Positions 28,435 through 36,307 of a stretch of 64,000 nt of DNA are shown piece by piece (positions within the stretch are counted from its first letter, which is position 1; each line of letters begins with the position of its first letter). The position numbers and the translations under genes were made by a program. Origin of the DNA: Methylobacterium marchantiae (GTDB lineage: Bacteria; Pseudomonadota; Alphaproteobacteria; Rhizobiales; Beijerinckiaceae); NCBI RefSeq assembly GCF_022179405.1, contig NZ_BPQT01000045.1, positions 1 to 64,000 on the forward strand. Reading direction: 5' to 3'. Under the pieces are notes generated by a model. That model was not told the origin of the DNA. It worked only from the letters and a program-made list of their open reading frames with translations, and searched no databases.

Positions 28435-29099
28435 GATGCCTCTCCCGGCAGAAGCTGATAGCCAATGCCGCGCACGCTCTCGATCCTGGCCGGCACGATC
28501 TTGCGGCGGAGTCGCGTGATGATGACCTCGACCGAGTTCGAATCGACCTCGGCATCGCCTTCATAGACTCGCTCGATCAGCTGGCCGCGGGGCACGATGC
28601 CGTCCTTGCGCAAGATCAGGCACGAGAGCACCCGCCATTCGAGGCCAGTGAGCTTCAGCGGTAGCCCGTCCCGCTCGAACGTCCCGAGCCCGGCATCGTA
28701 GGCGAGGGGCCCGCAAGCGATGCGGTTGGCGCCGTGAGCCGAGGCTCGTCGCACCAGCGCGCGCAGGCGGATGACGAGTTCCTCCACCCGGAACGGTTTG
28801 ACGAGATAGTCGTCCGCGCCCGCCTTGAAGCCAGCGACCTTGTCGCTCCATCCATCCCGTGCAGTGAGGATCAGCACCGGCAGGGTCCGGCCGGCGGCGC
28901 GCCAAGCCTGGAGAACGGAGACGCCGTCGCGCTCGGGCAGCCCGAGGTCGAGCACGACCGCGTCGTAGGTCTCGGTCTCGCCGAGATGCTGGCCATCCTC
29001 CCCATTGATCGCATGGTCGAGAGCGAAGTTCTCGGCCCGCAGGGCCTTGGCGATCTCGGCAGCGAGCGCTGCATCGTCCTCGATCAGTAGAAGCTTCAT
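28431..29099 (-). CDS. OmpR-family response regulator
   Basis: 222 residues: receiver domain (MKLLLIEDDAALAAEI, phospho-acceptor Asp51 in VVLDLGLPERDG, switch Thr in LILTARD, Lys in YLVKPF) and C-terminal winged helix (LTGLEWRVLSCLIL, DSNSVEVIITRLRRKI, RGIGYQLL). ATG 29099 starts exactly at the receiver; the frame extends upstream without support. It forms an operon with the downstream kinase and is divergent from two small exported-type proteins. The 18-bp palindrome between the divergent genes is a good candidate for its binding site. Confidence 0.95.
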   Translation of the reverse strand: MKLLLIEDDAALAAEIAKALRAENFALDHAINGEDGQHLGETETYDAVVLDLGLPERDGVSVLQAWRAAGRTLPVLILTARDGWSDKVAGFKAGADDYLVKPFRVEELVIRLRALVRRASAHGANRIACGPLAYDAGLGTFERDGLPLKLTGLEWRVLSCLILRKDGIVPRGQLIERVYEGDAEVDSNSVEVIITRLRRKIVPARIESVRGIGYQLLPGEAS

Positions 29100-29172
29100 C
29101 AGGGGCGATCCTTGAGCGCCGATAGGCGGCGTGAGCGAGTTAAAGGCGCTACGCACCGGGCTTTAACCGGAG

Positions 29173-29190
29173 CTGAACCGCACGGTTCAG
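29173..29190. promoter_or_regulatory. Palindrome between response regulator and divergent gene, candidate operator
   Basis: CTGAACCG-CA-CGGTTCAG, perfect 8-bp arms. Just upstream, TTAACCG (29163-29170 region) repeats the half-site TGAACCG at about 11-base spacing, the one-turn direct-repeat pattern that OmpR-family regulators often bind. It lies 74 bases from the regulator start and 71 bases from the divergent start. Confidence 0.5.
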
Positions 29191-29260
29191 ACCGGGTTGG
29201 AGGCGTGACCCTAAAACGGCGTCAACCCGAAAGGGGACCTGTTTCAAGGACATCGACACC

Positions 29261-29923
29261 ATGACGACCGAGAAGACGATCGACGGAACCGCCACCGAGA
29301 TGTCGCGCCCCACCTCCGCTGCGCTGCGCCGTTCACGCCGCGGCTGGATCGTCGGCGCCATCGCCGCGCCCCTGGCCTTCGGGGCCGTCGGCCTCTCGCT
29401 AGCGCAGAATTCGGGCATGACGCTCACACCCGTCGCTCCGACATCCATCGCTCAGCTCACTCCCTCTGCCGCCATCGCAGCCAAGGGCGAGGTCGCCGAG
29501 ATCTTCGGCAACAAGTTCATCGTTCAGGACGGTTCTGGCCGCGCTCTGGTCGAGACCGGCAAACGGGGCGAGGACGGCGGCCTCGTCAGTAAGGGCGAGG
29601 CGGTAACGGTGCAGGGTCGCTTTGAGAACGGATTTCTCCACGCCATCCTCCTTACCCGGGCCGATGGAAAGACCGTGGTCCTTGGCCCGGCACGCGGACC
29701 GAAGCCGGGAGGCATTGACTGGGCGAAGGACAGGGTCGGCCTCGGCCCCACCATCGATGCTCCTGCACTGACCGCGAAGGTCGAGGCAGCCGGCTATTCC
29801 GATGTCCGGGTCATCGGCCGTGGACCGCGCCATCTCGAAGTGGCGGCCAAGGGTCAAGACGGGCGCGAGCGGCAGCTTCACGTCGGGTTCGACGGCGACA
29901 TCCGCGAGAAGCGAACTTTCTGA
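29261..29923 (+). CDS. Membrane-anchored or exported OB-fold-like/PepSY-like protein
   Basis: 220 residues. After a basic N-terminus comes one hydrophobic stretch (SRRGWIVGAIAAPLAFGAVGL, about 27-48), a signal anchor or signal peptide. Residues 75-150 look like a small OB-type barrel (GEVAEIFGNKFIVQDGSG; EAVTVQGRF), and the C-terminal part (GYSDVRVIGRGPRHLEVAAK; RQLHVGFDGDIREKRTF) resembles a PepSY repeat. Such proteins are often targets of neighbouring two-component systems. It is divergent from the regulator gene and followed 2 bases later by a related small gene. Confidence 0.75.
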   Translation: MTTEKTIDGTATEMSRPTSAALRRSRRGWIVGAIAAPLAFGAVGLSLAQNSGMTLTPVAPTSIAQLTPSAAIAAKGEVAEIFGNKFIVQDGSGRALVETGKRGEDGGLVSKGEAVTVQGRFENGFLHAILLTRADGKTVVLGPARGPKPGGIDWAKDRVGLGPTIDAPALTAKVEAAGYSDVRVIGRGPRHLEVAAKGQDGRERQLHVGFDGDIREKRTF

Positions 29924-29994
29924 TCATGGAGGTTTCCTCCTCCGGACCACCGGGGGAGGGCTTCCGGCCTGCTCCATCATCGGGATCAACGACA

Positions 29995-30417
29995 ATGCCA
30001 ACGACAGTTTCCGCTACCGGCACCGTCTGGGCCGTGTTCGGCCATCGCCTTGCGCTGGATTGCGCCACCACGAAGATCCTTGCGGATCTCGGTCCGAAAG
30101 CGACGACCGGAGCTCTGCCAACTGTCGGAGACATCGTCACCGTCGACGGCGAGCGCAAACCCTGCGAGATCAAGGTGTCTCGCCTCATCCTCGCCGACGG
30201 CACGGTCCGCACCATCGTGCGGCCAGACCAGGGACATGGCCCGGCCGATACGGATGCGGCCCTACGCCTCGTTCGGGATGCGGGCTACCGTGTGGAGGGT
30301 TTGCCAATACGCAAGCCCAAGCATTTCCAGATCCGCGGTATCCGGGATGGCGCGGCCTTCGAAGTCCATGTGCATGACGATGGCTGCATCCGGAGGGAGA
30401 AGCGGCTTACGGCTTAG
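29995..30417 (+). CDS. Small OB-like/PepSY-like protein, partner of the preceding gene
   Basis: About 140 residues from ATG 29995; the frame is open to ATG 29926, right after the previous stop, but the first residues there are low in complexity. It repeats the design of its upstream neighbour without a membrane segment: a barrel-like part (GTVWAVFGHRLALDCATTKI; VGDIVTVDGERKPCEIKV) and a PepSY-like end (YRVEGLPIRKPKHFQIRGIR; EVHVHDDGCIRREKRLTA). The two genes are probably duplicates that diverged. No signal peptide, so possibly cytosolic. Function unknown. Confidence 0.65.
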   Translation: MPTTVSATGTVWAVFGHRLALDCATTKILADLGPKATTGALPTVGDIVTVDGERKPCEIKVSRLILADGTVRTIVRPDQGHGPADTDAALRLVRDAGYRVEGLPIRKPKHFQIRGIRDGAAFEVHVHDDGCIRREKRLTA

Positions 30418-30624
30418 AAATTCAAAATTCCGTATCAGGAATACACGTCTCTGTTTATCTGGCCGCGCCAGTGCTTCGCGGCTCACGCAGAATTTAATCC
30501 CCACCGAGGAACCTTCATTTCGGGCCGGGGTTTGCCGCTCCGATCGATGCGAAGCCCTGGCTTTCCCTGCCGGTAACGCGCGCCGATCGGTCCCATTCAT
30601 GACAAGCTCCGAAGGATCGATCGG

Positions 30625-31944
30625 ATGACCAGCGTCACCGTTGCCGGCCAGGATCAGGTTCGCGCCCCATCGCAACGAACGCTGCGCGGGCTCGACGCTC
30701 TCAATTTCTTCCTTGCTGACGTCCGCGATGGTTTGGGACCCTACCTCGCCATCTATCTCATTGCTGTGCGCGGGCCCGACCAGGGTTGGAACGAGGCCAC
30801 GACCGGCATGATCATGACCATCGCCGGCATTGCAGGCCTGATCGCTCAAACGCCCGCCGGGGCCCTCATCGACCGGACAGACCATAAGCGTGCCATCGTC
30901 ATTGCAGGCGCCCTCGCGGTCACGGCGAGCTGTCTACTCTTGCCCTTCGTCACGAATTTCTACCTGGTTGCCGCGACCCAATCGGTCGCCGGCATTGCCG
31001 GTGCGGTCTTCCCACCGGCGCTCGCCGCCATCACGCTGGGCGTCGTCGGGCCGAAGATGTTCTCGAAGCGCATCGGCCGCAACGAAGGCTTCAACCACGC
31101 GGGCAACGCGGTCTCGGCGGCCATCGCCGGGTCGACCGCTTATTTCTTCGGACCCGTCGTGGTGTTCTGGCTGATGGCTATTCTGGCGGTCCTGAGCGTC
31201 GGAGCCATGCTTATGGTACCGGCCAAGGACATCGACGACGATCTCGCAAGGGGCCTCGACGAGAAGGCTGGGCAGGAGGGCGAGGAGCCCTCCGGAGTCA
31301 CTGCCCTGTTGCAGAACCGTACCCTGATGCTGTTCGCTCTTCTCGCCGCGATCTTTCACCTTTCGAACGCCGCGATGCTGACGTCGGTGGGCCAGTTGCT
31401 GACCAAGCTCGCCGGCAAAGAAAGCGCGACCTCGCTCATCTCGGTCTGCATAGTCGCGGCGCAGTTCGTGATGGTGCCGGTGGCGGTCTTCGTCGGAGCC
31501 AGGGCCGATGCGATCGGGCGCAAGCCGATCTTCCTCGTGGCCTTCGGGGTCCTCGCGATCCGAGGCGTGCTCTACACCTTTTCGGATAACCCTTTCTACC
31601 TCGTCGCCGTGCAACTCCTCGATGGGATCGGAGCCGGCATCTACGGCGCGCTGTTCCCCATCGTCGTCGCCGATCTGACCCGCGGCACCGGGCGATTCAA
31701 CGTTTCGCAGGGTGCGGTCGCCACGACCCAGGGGCTCGGAGCTTCGTTCTCGGCGACCCTGGCTGGCCTGATCATCGTCTCGGCCGGTTACTCGACGGCG
31801 TTCCTCGTCCTCGCCGGCATCGCCGCCGTGGGATTCGTTCTCTACCTCGTGGCCATGCCGGAAACCTACGGCTTCGAACCGCCGACCCCGGCGTCGAAGC
31901 CACCGCACGCTGGTGGGTCCGAACCGGTGGTCGCCGCCGCCTGA
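30625..31944 (+). CDS. Major facilitator superfamily transporter
   Basis: 439 residues with 12 predicted membrane helices split by a hydrophilic central loop (DIDDDLARGLDEKAGQEGEE, about 197-225). The MFS loop 2-3 signature is GALIDRTDHKRAI and its second-half counterpart FVGARADAIGRKPIF. The start MTSVTVAGQDQVRAPSQRTL follows AAGGA eight bases upstream. Efflux of a small molecule is likely, but substrate cannot be read from the sequence. It is transcribed alone: 207 bases precede it and 118 follow before the phosphoesterase gene. Confidence 0.9.
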   Translation: MTSVTVAGQDQVRAPSQRTLRGLDALNFFLADVRDGLGPYLAIYLIAVRGPDQGWNEATTGMIMTIAGIAGLIAQTPAGALIDRTDHKRAIVIAGALAVTASCLLLPFVTNFYLVAATQSVAGIAGAVFPPALAAITLGVVGPKMFSKRIGRNEGFNHAGNAVSAAIAGSTAYFFGPVVVFWLMAILAVLSVGAMLMVPAKDIDDDLARGLDEKAGQEGEEPSGVTALLQNRTLMLFALLAAIFHLSNAAMLTSVGQLLTKLAGKESATSLISVCIVAAQFVMVPVAVFVGARADAIGRKPIFLVAFGVLAIRGVLYTFSDNPFYLVAVQLLDGIGAGIYGALFPIVVADLTRGTGRFNVSQGAVATTQGLGASFSATLAGLIIVSAGYSTAFLVLAGIAAVGFVLYLVAMPETYGFEPPTPASKPPHAGGSEPVVAAA

Positions 31945-32062
31945 AGCCGTCGCTGCCGCAGGTCACAGCGCTTTCTGAGAAATCCGGGGCCATCTGAACC
32001 ACCGCTGGCAGGATGCCGGGCGACGCTGGAGATATGCCATGACCGTCGAGGGGAGTTCCGCC

Positions 32063-33178
32063 ATGAGCGGCCAGGACGACATTCTCGCCTTCGCCCATAT
32101 CGGCGACCTTCATCTCACCGAAGGGCATCTCGAGAATGCCTGCGACTTTCGCGCCATCGTCTCGCAACTCTGCGAGGTCGAAGGCCTCGATTTCGTGTAT
32201 CTGCCCGGCGACAATGCCGATAACGGGCTGCCCGAGCAATATGCCCTCGTGCGCGACGGCCTCGCGGGATTGCCGTTTCCCGTCCACGTGATCACCGGCG
32301 ATCACGACATGGAGCGCGGCAGCCTAGACGCCTTCTATTCCAGCCTCGGTGGGCGGCGACTTCCCTACGCGGTCGACATATCCGGTATCCGCTGCCTCTT
32401 CCTCGACATGTGTGGGCCCGGTGCTGGCGGCCTGGATTTCCGTCTCGGAGATGCGCAACTCGCCTGGCTGGAGGGAGAGATCCAGGTGGCCGAGAGCGAC
32501 GGCCTCGATTGCGCCCTGTTCATGCACAGCTACCCCGCCGACCTGAAGGGCGACGGCGAGGCCTCTCGGGTCGGCCATCTCGTCTCTCAATCGCGCGTGC
32601 GCCTCGTGGAGATGGGGCACACCCATTACAACGAGCTGGCCAATGACGGCCGTACCATCTTCGCCGCCACTCGCTCTACCGGACAGATCGAGGAAGGGCC
32701 CGTCGGCTATGCCATCGCCGCCATCGATCGCGGCGTGGTGAGCTGGCGCTTCAAGGAAATGGCTCAGCCCTGGCCCTTCGTCCTCGTCACCGCACCCGCC
32801 GACCGGCGTCTCGCCCATGACGATGCGCATACGGTGCGCGATATGGTCGAAGTGCGCGCCATCGTTCTCGGGGCCGCGCCGGTCAAGTCCTGCGAGGCGA
32901 GCGTCGACGGTGGACCTTGGCACCCGATGAGCCGGGCTGATGGAGACAGGCGCTACCGCGCATTCATCCCTTGGAACACAGCCTCCACCCGCCTCACCGT
33001 CCGGGCTTCCGACGCGGCGGGAGGCATTGGGCAGGACGTCGTAGAGCCCGCCACGGACCCATCACAGCGGCCGGTATCCAAAGGCATCGGCAGCGATGCG
33101 GATGCCATCGGCGCCTGGCCTGAGAAGGGACTTCTCGGGACACAGCTCGGCCCCAACCGCCATGGCCGAAGCTGGTAG
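32063..33178 (+). CDS. Calcineurin-like metallophosphoesterase
   Basis: 371 residues. All metal-binding blocks of the family are present: HIGDLHL, LPGDNADNG, ITGDHDME (GDHD in place of the usual GNH), MHSYP and MGHTHYN. These coordinate two metals for hydrolysis of phosphomono- or diesters; similarity in spacing to cyclic-nucleotide phosphodiesterases of the CpdA type is only suggestive. The C-terminal 120 residues are an extra domain of beta-sandwich composition. ATG 32063 is preferred because GAGGGGAG lies 8 bases before it; ATG 32039 is upstream. The ArsB-like gene starts 43 bases later. Confidence 0.87.
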   Translation: MSGQDDILAFAHIGDLHLTEGHLENACDFRAIVSQLCEVEGLDFVYLPGDNADNGLPEQYALVRDGLAGLPFPVHVITGDHDMERGSLDAFYSSLGGRRLPYAVDISGIRCLFLDMCGPGAGGLDFRLGDAQLAWLEGEIQVAESDGLDCALFMHSYPADLKGDGEASRVGHLVSQSRVRLVEMGHTHYNELANDGRTIFAATRSTGQIEEGPVGYAIAAIDRGVVSWRFKEMAQPWPFVLVTAPADRRLAHDDAHTVRDMVEVRAIVLGAAPVKSCEASVDGGPWHPMSRADGDRRYRAFIPWNTASTRLTVRASDAAGGIGQDVVEPATDPSQRPVSKGIGSDADAIGAWPEKGLLGTQLGPNRHGRSW

Positions 33179-33221
33179 CCGTCTCGCTGCCGCCCCGCCC
33201 CAGACAGGAATCCACCCGCCC

Positions 33222-34490
33222 ATGTTCGCACTCGCCATGACGCCGCAACTCGCGACGTGGATCATCGCCGGATTGGCCACGATCGGGGTGATCACGAGGC
33301 CATTCTCCTGGCCGGAGGCGATCTGGGCGGTGCTCGGTGCCGGTGCCCTTCTCGCCCTCGGCCTCATCACGCCGGAAGCCGCCTGGGACGGCGTGCGCAA
33401 GGGAACGGACGTCTACCTCTTCCTCATCGGCATGATGTTGCTGGCCGAGATCGCCAGGAAGGAGGGCCTCTTCGATTGGCTTGCCGGCATCGCCGTGCGT
33501 CAGGCGAAGGGGTCCGCGACGCGGTTGTTCCTGCTGGTCTACATCGTCGGCACCCTGGTCACGGTCTTCCTCTCCAACGATGCCTGCGCGGTGGTTCTGA
33601 CGCCGGCGGTCTATGCCGCGGCCAAGGCGGCCGAGGCGGAGCCGCTGCCCTACCTTTTCATCTGTGCCTTCATCGCCAATGCGGCGAGCTTCGTGCTGCC
33701 GATCTCCAACCCGGCCAACCTCGTCGTCTACGCTGCGCACATGCCGCCCCTGACGGAATGGCTCGCGCGGTTCGCGCTGCCCTCGGTCCTGGCGATCGTC
33801 ACGACCTATATCGTCCTGCGCCTAACTCAGAATTCCGTCCTGCGGCAGCAATTGCTGGCGAGGGATGTCGAGGCAACGCCGCTCTCGGGCACCGGAAAGG
33901 TCGCTGGTCTCGGCATTGTCGCCACCGCCGGGGCGCTCATCGCGGCCTCGGCCTATGACCTCGAACTCGGCCTGCCGACTTTCATCGCCGGACTCGCGAC
34001 CACGCTTCTCGTCCTCGCGATCAAGCGCGGCGGGGCGATGGAGGTGGTCAAGGACGTATCCTGGGGCGTACTGCCACTGGTGGCAGGCCTGTTCGTGTTG
34101 GTCGAGGCTCTGGAGAAAACCGGCGTCCTAACCCTGATCGCCGACCACCTGAAGCAGGCGGCGCAGGCCTCACCCCAGGCCGCGGCCTGGGGTGGCGGCA
34201 CTTTGGTGGCCATCCTGTCCAACCTCGTGAACAACCTGCCGGCCGGCCTGATCGCGGGTGCCGCCGTGCAGCAGGCCGACGTCTCCGAGAAGGTCGCCGG
34301 CGCCATCCTCATCGGCATCGATCTTGGCCCCAACTTGTCCGTGACCGGCTCGCTGGCGACGATCCTCTGGCTCACCGCCATCCGTCGCGAAGGCGAGGAT
34401 GTGAGTTTCTGGCGGTTCCTCAAGCTCGGCCTGCTGGTGATGCCGCCGGCCCTGATCCTCGCCCTGGCCGGCCTGCTCCTTCTGCCCTGA
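33222..34490 (+). CDS. ArsB/NhaD-type ion-transporter superfamily permease
   Basis: About 422 residues with 11-12 hydrophobic helices. Motifs VFLSNDACAVVLTPAVYAAA and NAASFVLPISNPANLVVY are signatures of the arsenite/antimonite efflux branch (ArsB) of the IT superfamily; the second half shows SNLVNNLPAGLIAGAA and DLGPNLSVTGSLATILWL. No arsR, arsC or arsA is nearby, so arsenite may not be the substrate. ATG 33222 is used; ATG 33237 is a near alternative. Probably co-transcribed with the phosphoesterase and the two YdcZ-like genes. Confidence 0.85.
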   Translation: MFALAMTPQLATWIIAGLATIGVITRPFSWPEAIWAVLGAGALLALGLITPEAAWDGVRKGTDVYLFLIGMMLLAEIARKEGLFDWLAGIAVRQAKGSATRLFLLVYIVGTLVTVFLSNDACAVVLTPAVYAAAKAAEAEPLPYLFICAFIANAASFVLPISNPANLVVYAAHMPPLTEWLARFALPSVLAIVTTYIVLRLTQNSVLRQQLLARDVEATPLSGTGKVAGLGIVATAGALIAASAYDLELGLPTFIAGLATTLLVLAIKRGGAMEVVKDVSWGVLPLVAGLFVLVEALEKTGVLTLIADHLKQAAQASPQAAAWGGGTLVAILSNLVNNLPAGLIAGAAVQQADVSEKVAGAILIGIDLGPNLSVTGSLATILWLTAIRREGEDVSFWRFLKLGLLVMPPALILALAGLLLLP

Positions 34491-34536
34491 TCCCCTTCCA
34501 TCCTGAATCCCACCGCCATTCCGAGGACGACCCGAC

Positions 34537-34983
34537 ATGAACGCGGCCTTGCTCTATCCCTTCATCCTGGTCGCCGGCGCGCTCCAGGCGGCGGGCAATT
34601 CCATGAACGCGCGCCTGCGCGTGGCCCTCGTCAATCCGTGGCTGGCGGCCTCCGTCTCGTTCTCGCTCATCGTCTTCGTCTTCGTGACGCTGTTCCTGGT
34701 GATGCCGACGCCGCTGCCGACCCTCGAACAGCTCGGCGGCATGACATGGTGGGCGCCCCTCGGCGGCCTCGCCGGTGCGGTAGCGGTGTTCGGGGGCCTC
34801 GCCTTCGTCGACAAGGTCGGTGCCGGCCCCTTCAACGGCCTGCTCATCACCGCCAACATCCTGACCTCGCTCGCCATCGATCATTTCGGCTGGCTCGGCA
34901 TGCAGGCGAACCCGCAAGGCCTCCTGCATCTCCTCGGCGGCGGCCTGATGGTGGCCGGCATCGTCCTCATCGCCCGCTTCTGA
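34537..34983 (+). CDS. YdcZ-family (DUF606) small multidrug/metabolite transporter, first copy
   Basis: 148 residues with five hydrophobic segments. The pattern LLYPFILVAGALQAAGNSMN, LVNPWLAASVSF, FGGLAFVDKVGAGPFNGLLI and LAIDHFGWLGM is characteristic of the YdcZ (DUF606) branch of the drug/metabolite transporter superfamily. It is half the size of EamA-type ten-helix transporters, so it probably acts as a dimer. Its tandem neighbour starts 38 bases downstream and is clearly a paralogue, suggesting a heterodimer. Substrate unknown. Confidence 0.85.
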   Translation: MNAALLYPFILVAGALQAAGNSMNARLRVALVNPWLAASVSFSLIVFVFVTLFLVMPTPLPTLEQLGGMTWWAPLGGLAGAVAVFGGLAFVDKVGAGPFNGLLITANILTSLAIDHFGWLGMQANPQGLLHLLGGGLMVAGIVLIARF

Positions 34984-35021
34984 CCTCGGCCGGCAACGCA
35001 TCGACGGGAGATCCCAAATTC

Positions 35022-35468
35022 ATGGCCGGCCCTCTGTTCTATCCCTTCATCCTCGTCGCCGGCGCGCTTCAGGCTTTCGGCGTCACCATGAACGCGGCCC
35101 TTCGCGGTGCCCTGGTCAATCCCTGGCTCGCGGCGGCGGTCTCGTTCCTGCCCATCGTCTTCGTCTTCGTGGCGATGCTCGCGATCCGGCCCGTGCCGCT
35201 GCCGACCCGAGACGATCTCGCCGGGATGCCGTGGAGGGCGCCGCTGGGCGGAATCGCGGGGGCTGTGGCGGTGTTCGGCGGCCTGCTCTTCGTCGACAAG
35301 GTCGGCGCCGGCGCGTTCAACGGGATGCTCATCACCGCCAACCTCCTGACCTCGCTGGCCATCGACCATTTCGGCTGGCTCGGCATGCCCGAGCACCGCG
35401 CGGGCAAGGAGCGACTCGCCGGAGCCGTGCTGATGGTGGCTGGAATCGTCCTCATCGCGGCGTTTTGA
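35022..35468 (+). CDS. YdcZ-family (DUF606) transporter, second copy
   Basis: 148 residues, same length and segment layout as the preceding gene: FYPFILVAGALQAFGVTMN, LVNPWLAAAVSF, FVDKVGAGAFNGMLITANLL and LAIDHFGWLGM. The most conserved parts of both genes are almost the same at protein level, while loops (RPVPLPTRDDLAGMPWRAP; EHRAGKERLAG) differ, so this is an old duplication rather than a very recent one. A CGGGAG element lies 11 bases before the ATG. No further gene follows for 309 bases. Confidence 0.85.
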   Translation: MAGPLFYPFILVAGALQAFGVTMNAALRGALVNPWLAAAVSFLPIVFVFVAMLAIRPVPLPTRDDLAGMPWRAPLGGIAGAVAVFGGLLFVDKVGAGAFNGMLITANLLTSLAIDHFGWLGMPEHRAGKERLAGAVLMVAGIVLIAAF

Positions 35469-35777
35469 CGGGGAAATCCACCACGATTCTCCGGCAACAT
35501 CGCTGCGAGTCCTTGGCGGGGTTCGCTTTTTGATCTTCGGACGTGCTATGCCCCGACGATCCCGCCCGAAGCCGGTCCCGTGCGAAGGGTGTGTGGATCA
35601 CCCTCCACTTGCCGCCGATCGCGGGTTCGCATGCCCGCCGGCATCCATCTCGATCGTCGACATCACGCGCCGCGCGAGCGGGCACGAGCGGATTTTCCGC
35701 CTTTGCCGTTCAGCCAGGGCCGGACGACACGATCGATGAGAGGGGAGCGAGGCGGAGGGTAGTGAGGAAGGACGACG
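35469..35777. other. Intergenic region, no supported gene
   Basis: 309 bases of GC-rich sequence. A 118-residue open frame on the plus strand runs on into the small gene downstream and has random-looking composition. No hairpin with a T-run or recognisable promoter was noted. Confidence 0.5.
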
Positions 35778-36008
35778 ATGAGCGACGAAACCGACGCCAG
35801 GACCAGATCCGAGGAGCGCGCAGAGCGCGCCGAGCGGATGGCCAAGGAAGGCGCGCAGGCGATGGCGGAGCATCTCCAGGCCGTGAAGGCCATCGATGAG
35901 CGTACCGTCAAGTTGCGCGCCCTTCGGCTGGCCAAGGAAGCCGCCGATGCGGAGGCGAAGGCCGCCGCCCCTGCGCCGGCACCCAAGCGCAAGCGCTCCG
36001 CGAGCTGA
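35778..36008 (+). CDS. Small charged coiled-coil protein, unknown
   Basis: 76 residues: an Arg/Glu-rich N-terminus (SDETDARTRSEERAERAERM), a helix with likely coiled-coil character (residues 22-55) and a basic tail PAPAPKRKRSAS. AAGGA precedes the ATG by 6-7 bases. It lies 17 bases before the BrnA-like gene on the same strand, so both are probably co-transcribed. It does not resemble BrnT or any toxin I can recognise. Confidence 0.6.
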   Translation: MSDETDARTRSEERAERAERMAKEGAQAMAEHLQAVKAIDERTVKLRALRLAKEAADAEAKAAAPAPAPKRKRSAS

Positions 36009-36025
36009 TCCGGGACATTCGAGCC

Positions 36026-36295
36026 ATGGCATTCGATCGGACCCGTCGCGCCAGCGACCCCCGCCAGGCGGCGGAAGCCGCCTTCAAGGCCGCCACCACC
36101 AAGGCGCCCGAAGCGTCCAAGCCCGACGCTCCGAGGACCGCGGAACGCGCGCCCTCCGCGCCGCTTGCCCCGCCCGGCGCCCGCGAAATGGTATCCCTGC
36201 GCATCGACCGCGCCGTGCTGGAGCATTTTCAGAAGGACGGCCCCGGCTGGCAGGACCGCATCAACGCCGCGCTGAAGGGCGTCGCGGGGATCTGA
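36026..36295 (+). CDS. BrnA-antitoxin/DUF4415-like protein
   Basis: 89 residues with an Ala/Pro-rich N-terminal half and a C-terminal block MVSLRIDRAVLEHFQKDGPG followed by WQDRINAALKG, the ribbon-helix-helix motif shared by BrnA antitoxins and DUF4415 proteins. In type II brnTA systems the toxin gene precedes the antitoxin; here the upstream gene is a 76-residue charged protein unlike BrnT. It is therefore an orphan, either a stand-alone regulator or a leftover of a lost module. Confidence 0.75.
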   Translation: MAFDRTRRASDPRQAAEAAFKAATTKAPEASKPDAPRTAERAPSAPLAPPGAREMVSLRIDRAVLEHFQKDGPGWQDRINAALKGVAGI

Positions 36296-36307
36296 CGGAC
36301 GCCTCTC

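Noticed and set aside
34638-35021. N-terminal extension of the second YdcZ gene into the first
   Set aside because: The frame is open, but the protein family starts at the ATG 35022 and the extension is a shadow of the first copy.
35543-35899. 118-residue frame upstream of the small charged protein
   Set aside because: Overlaps the better-supported gene at 35778, Arg-rich random composition, no family.
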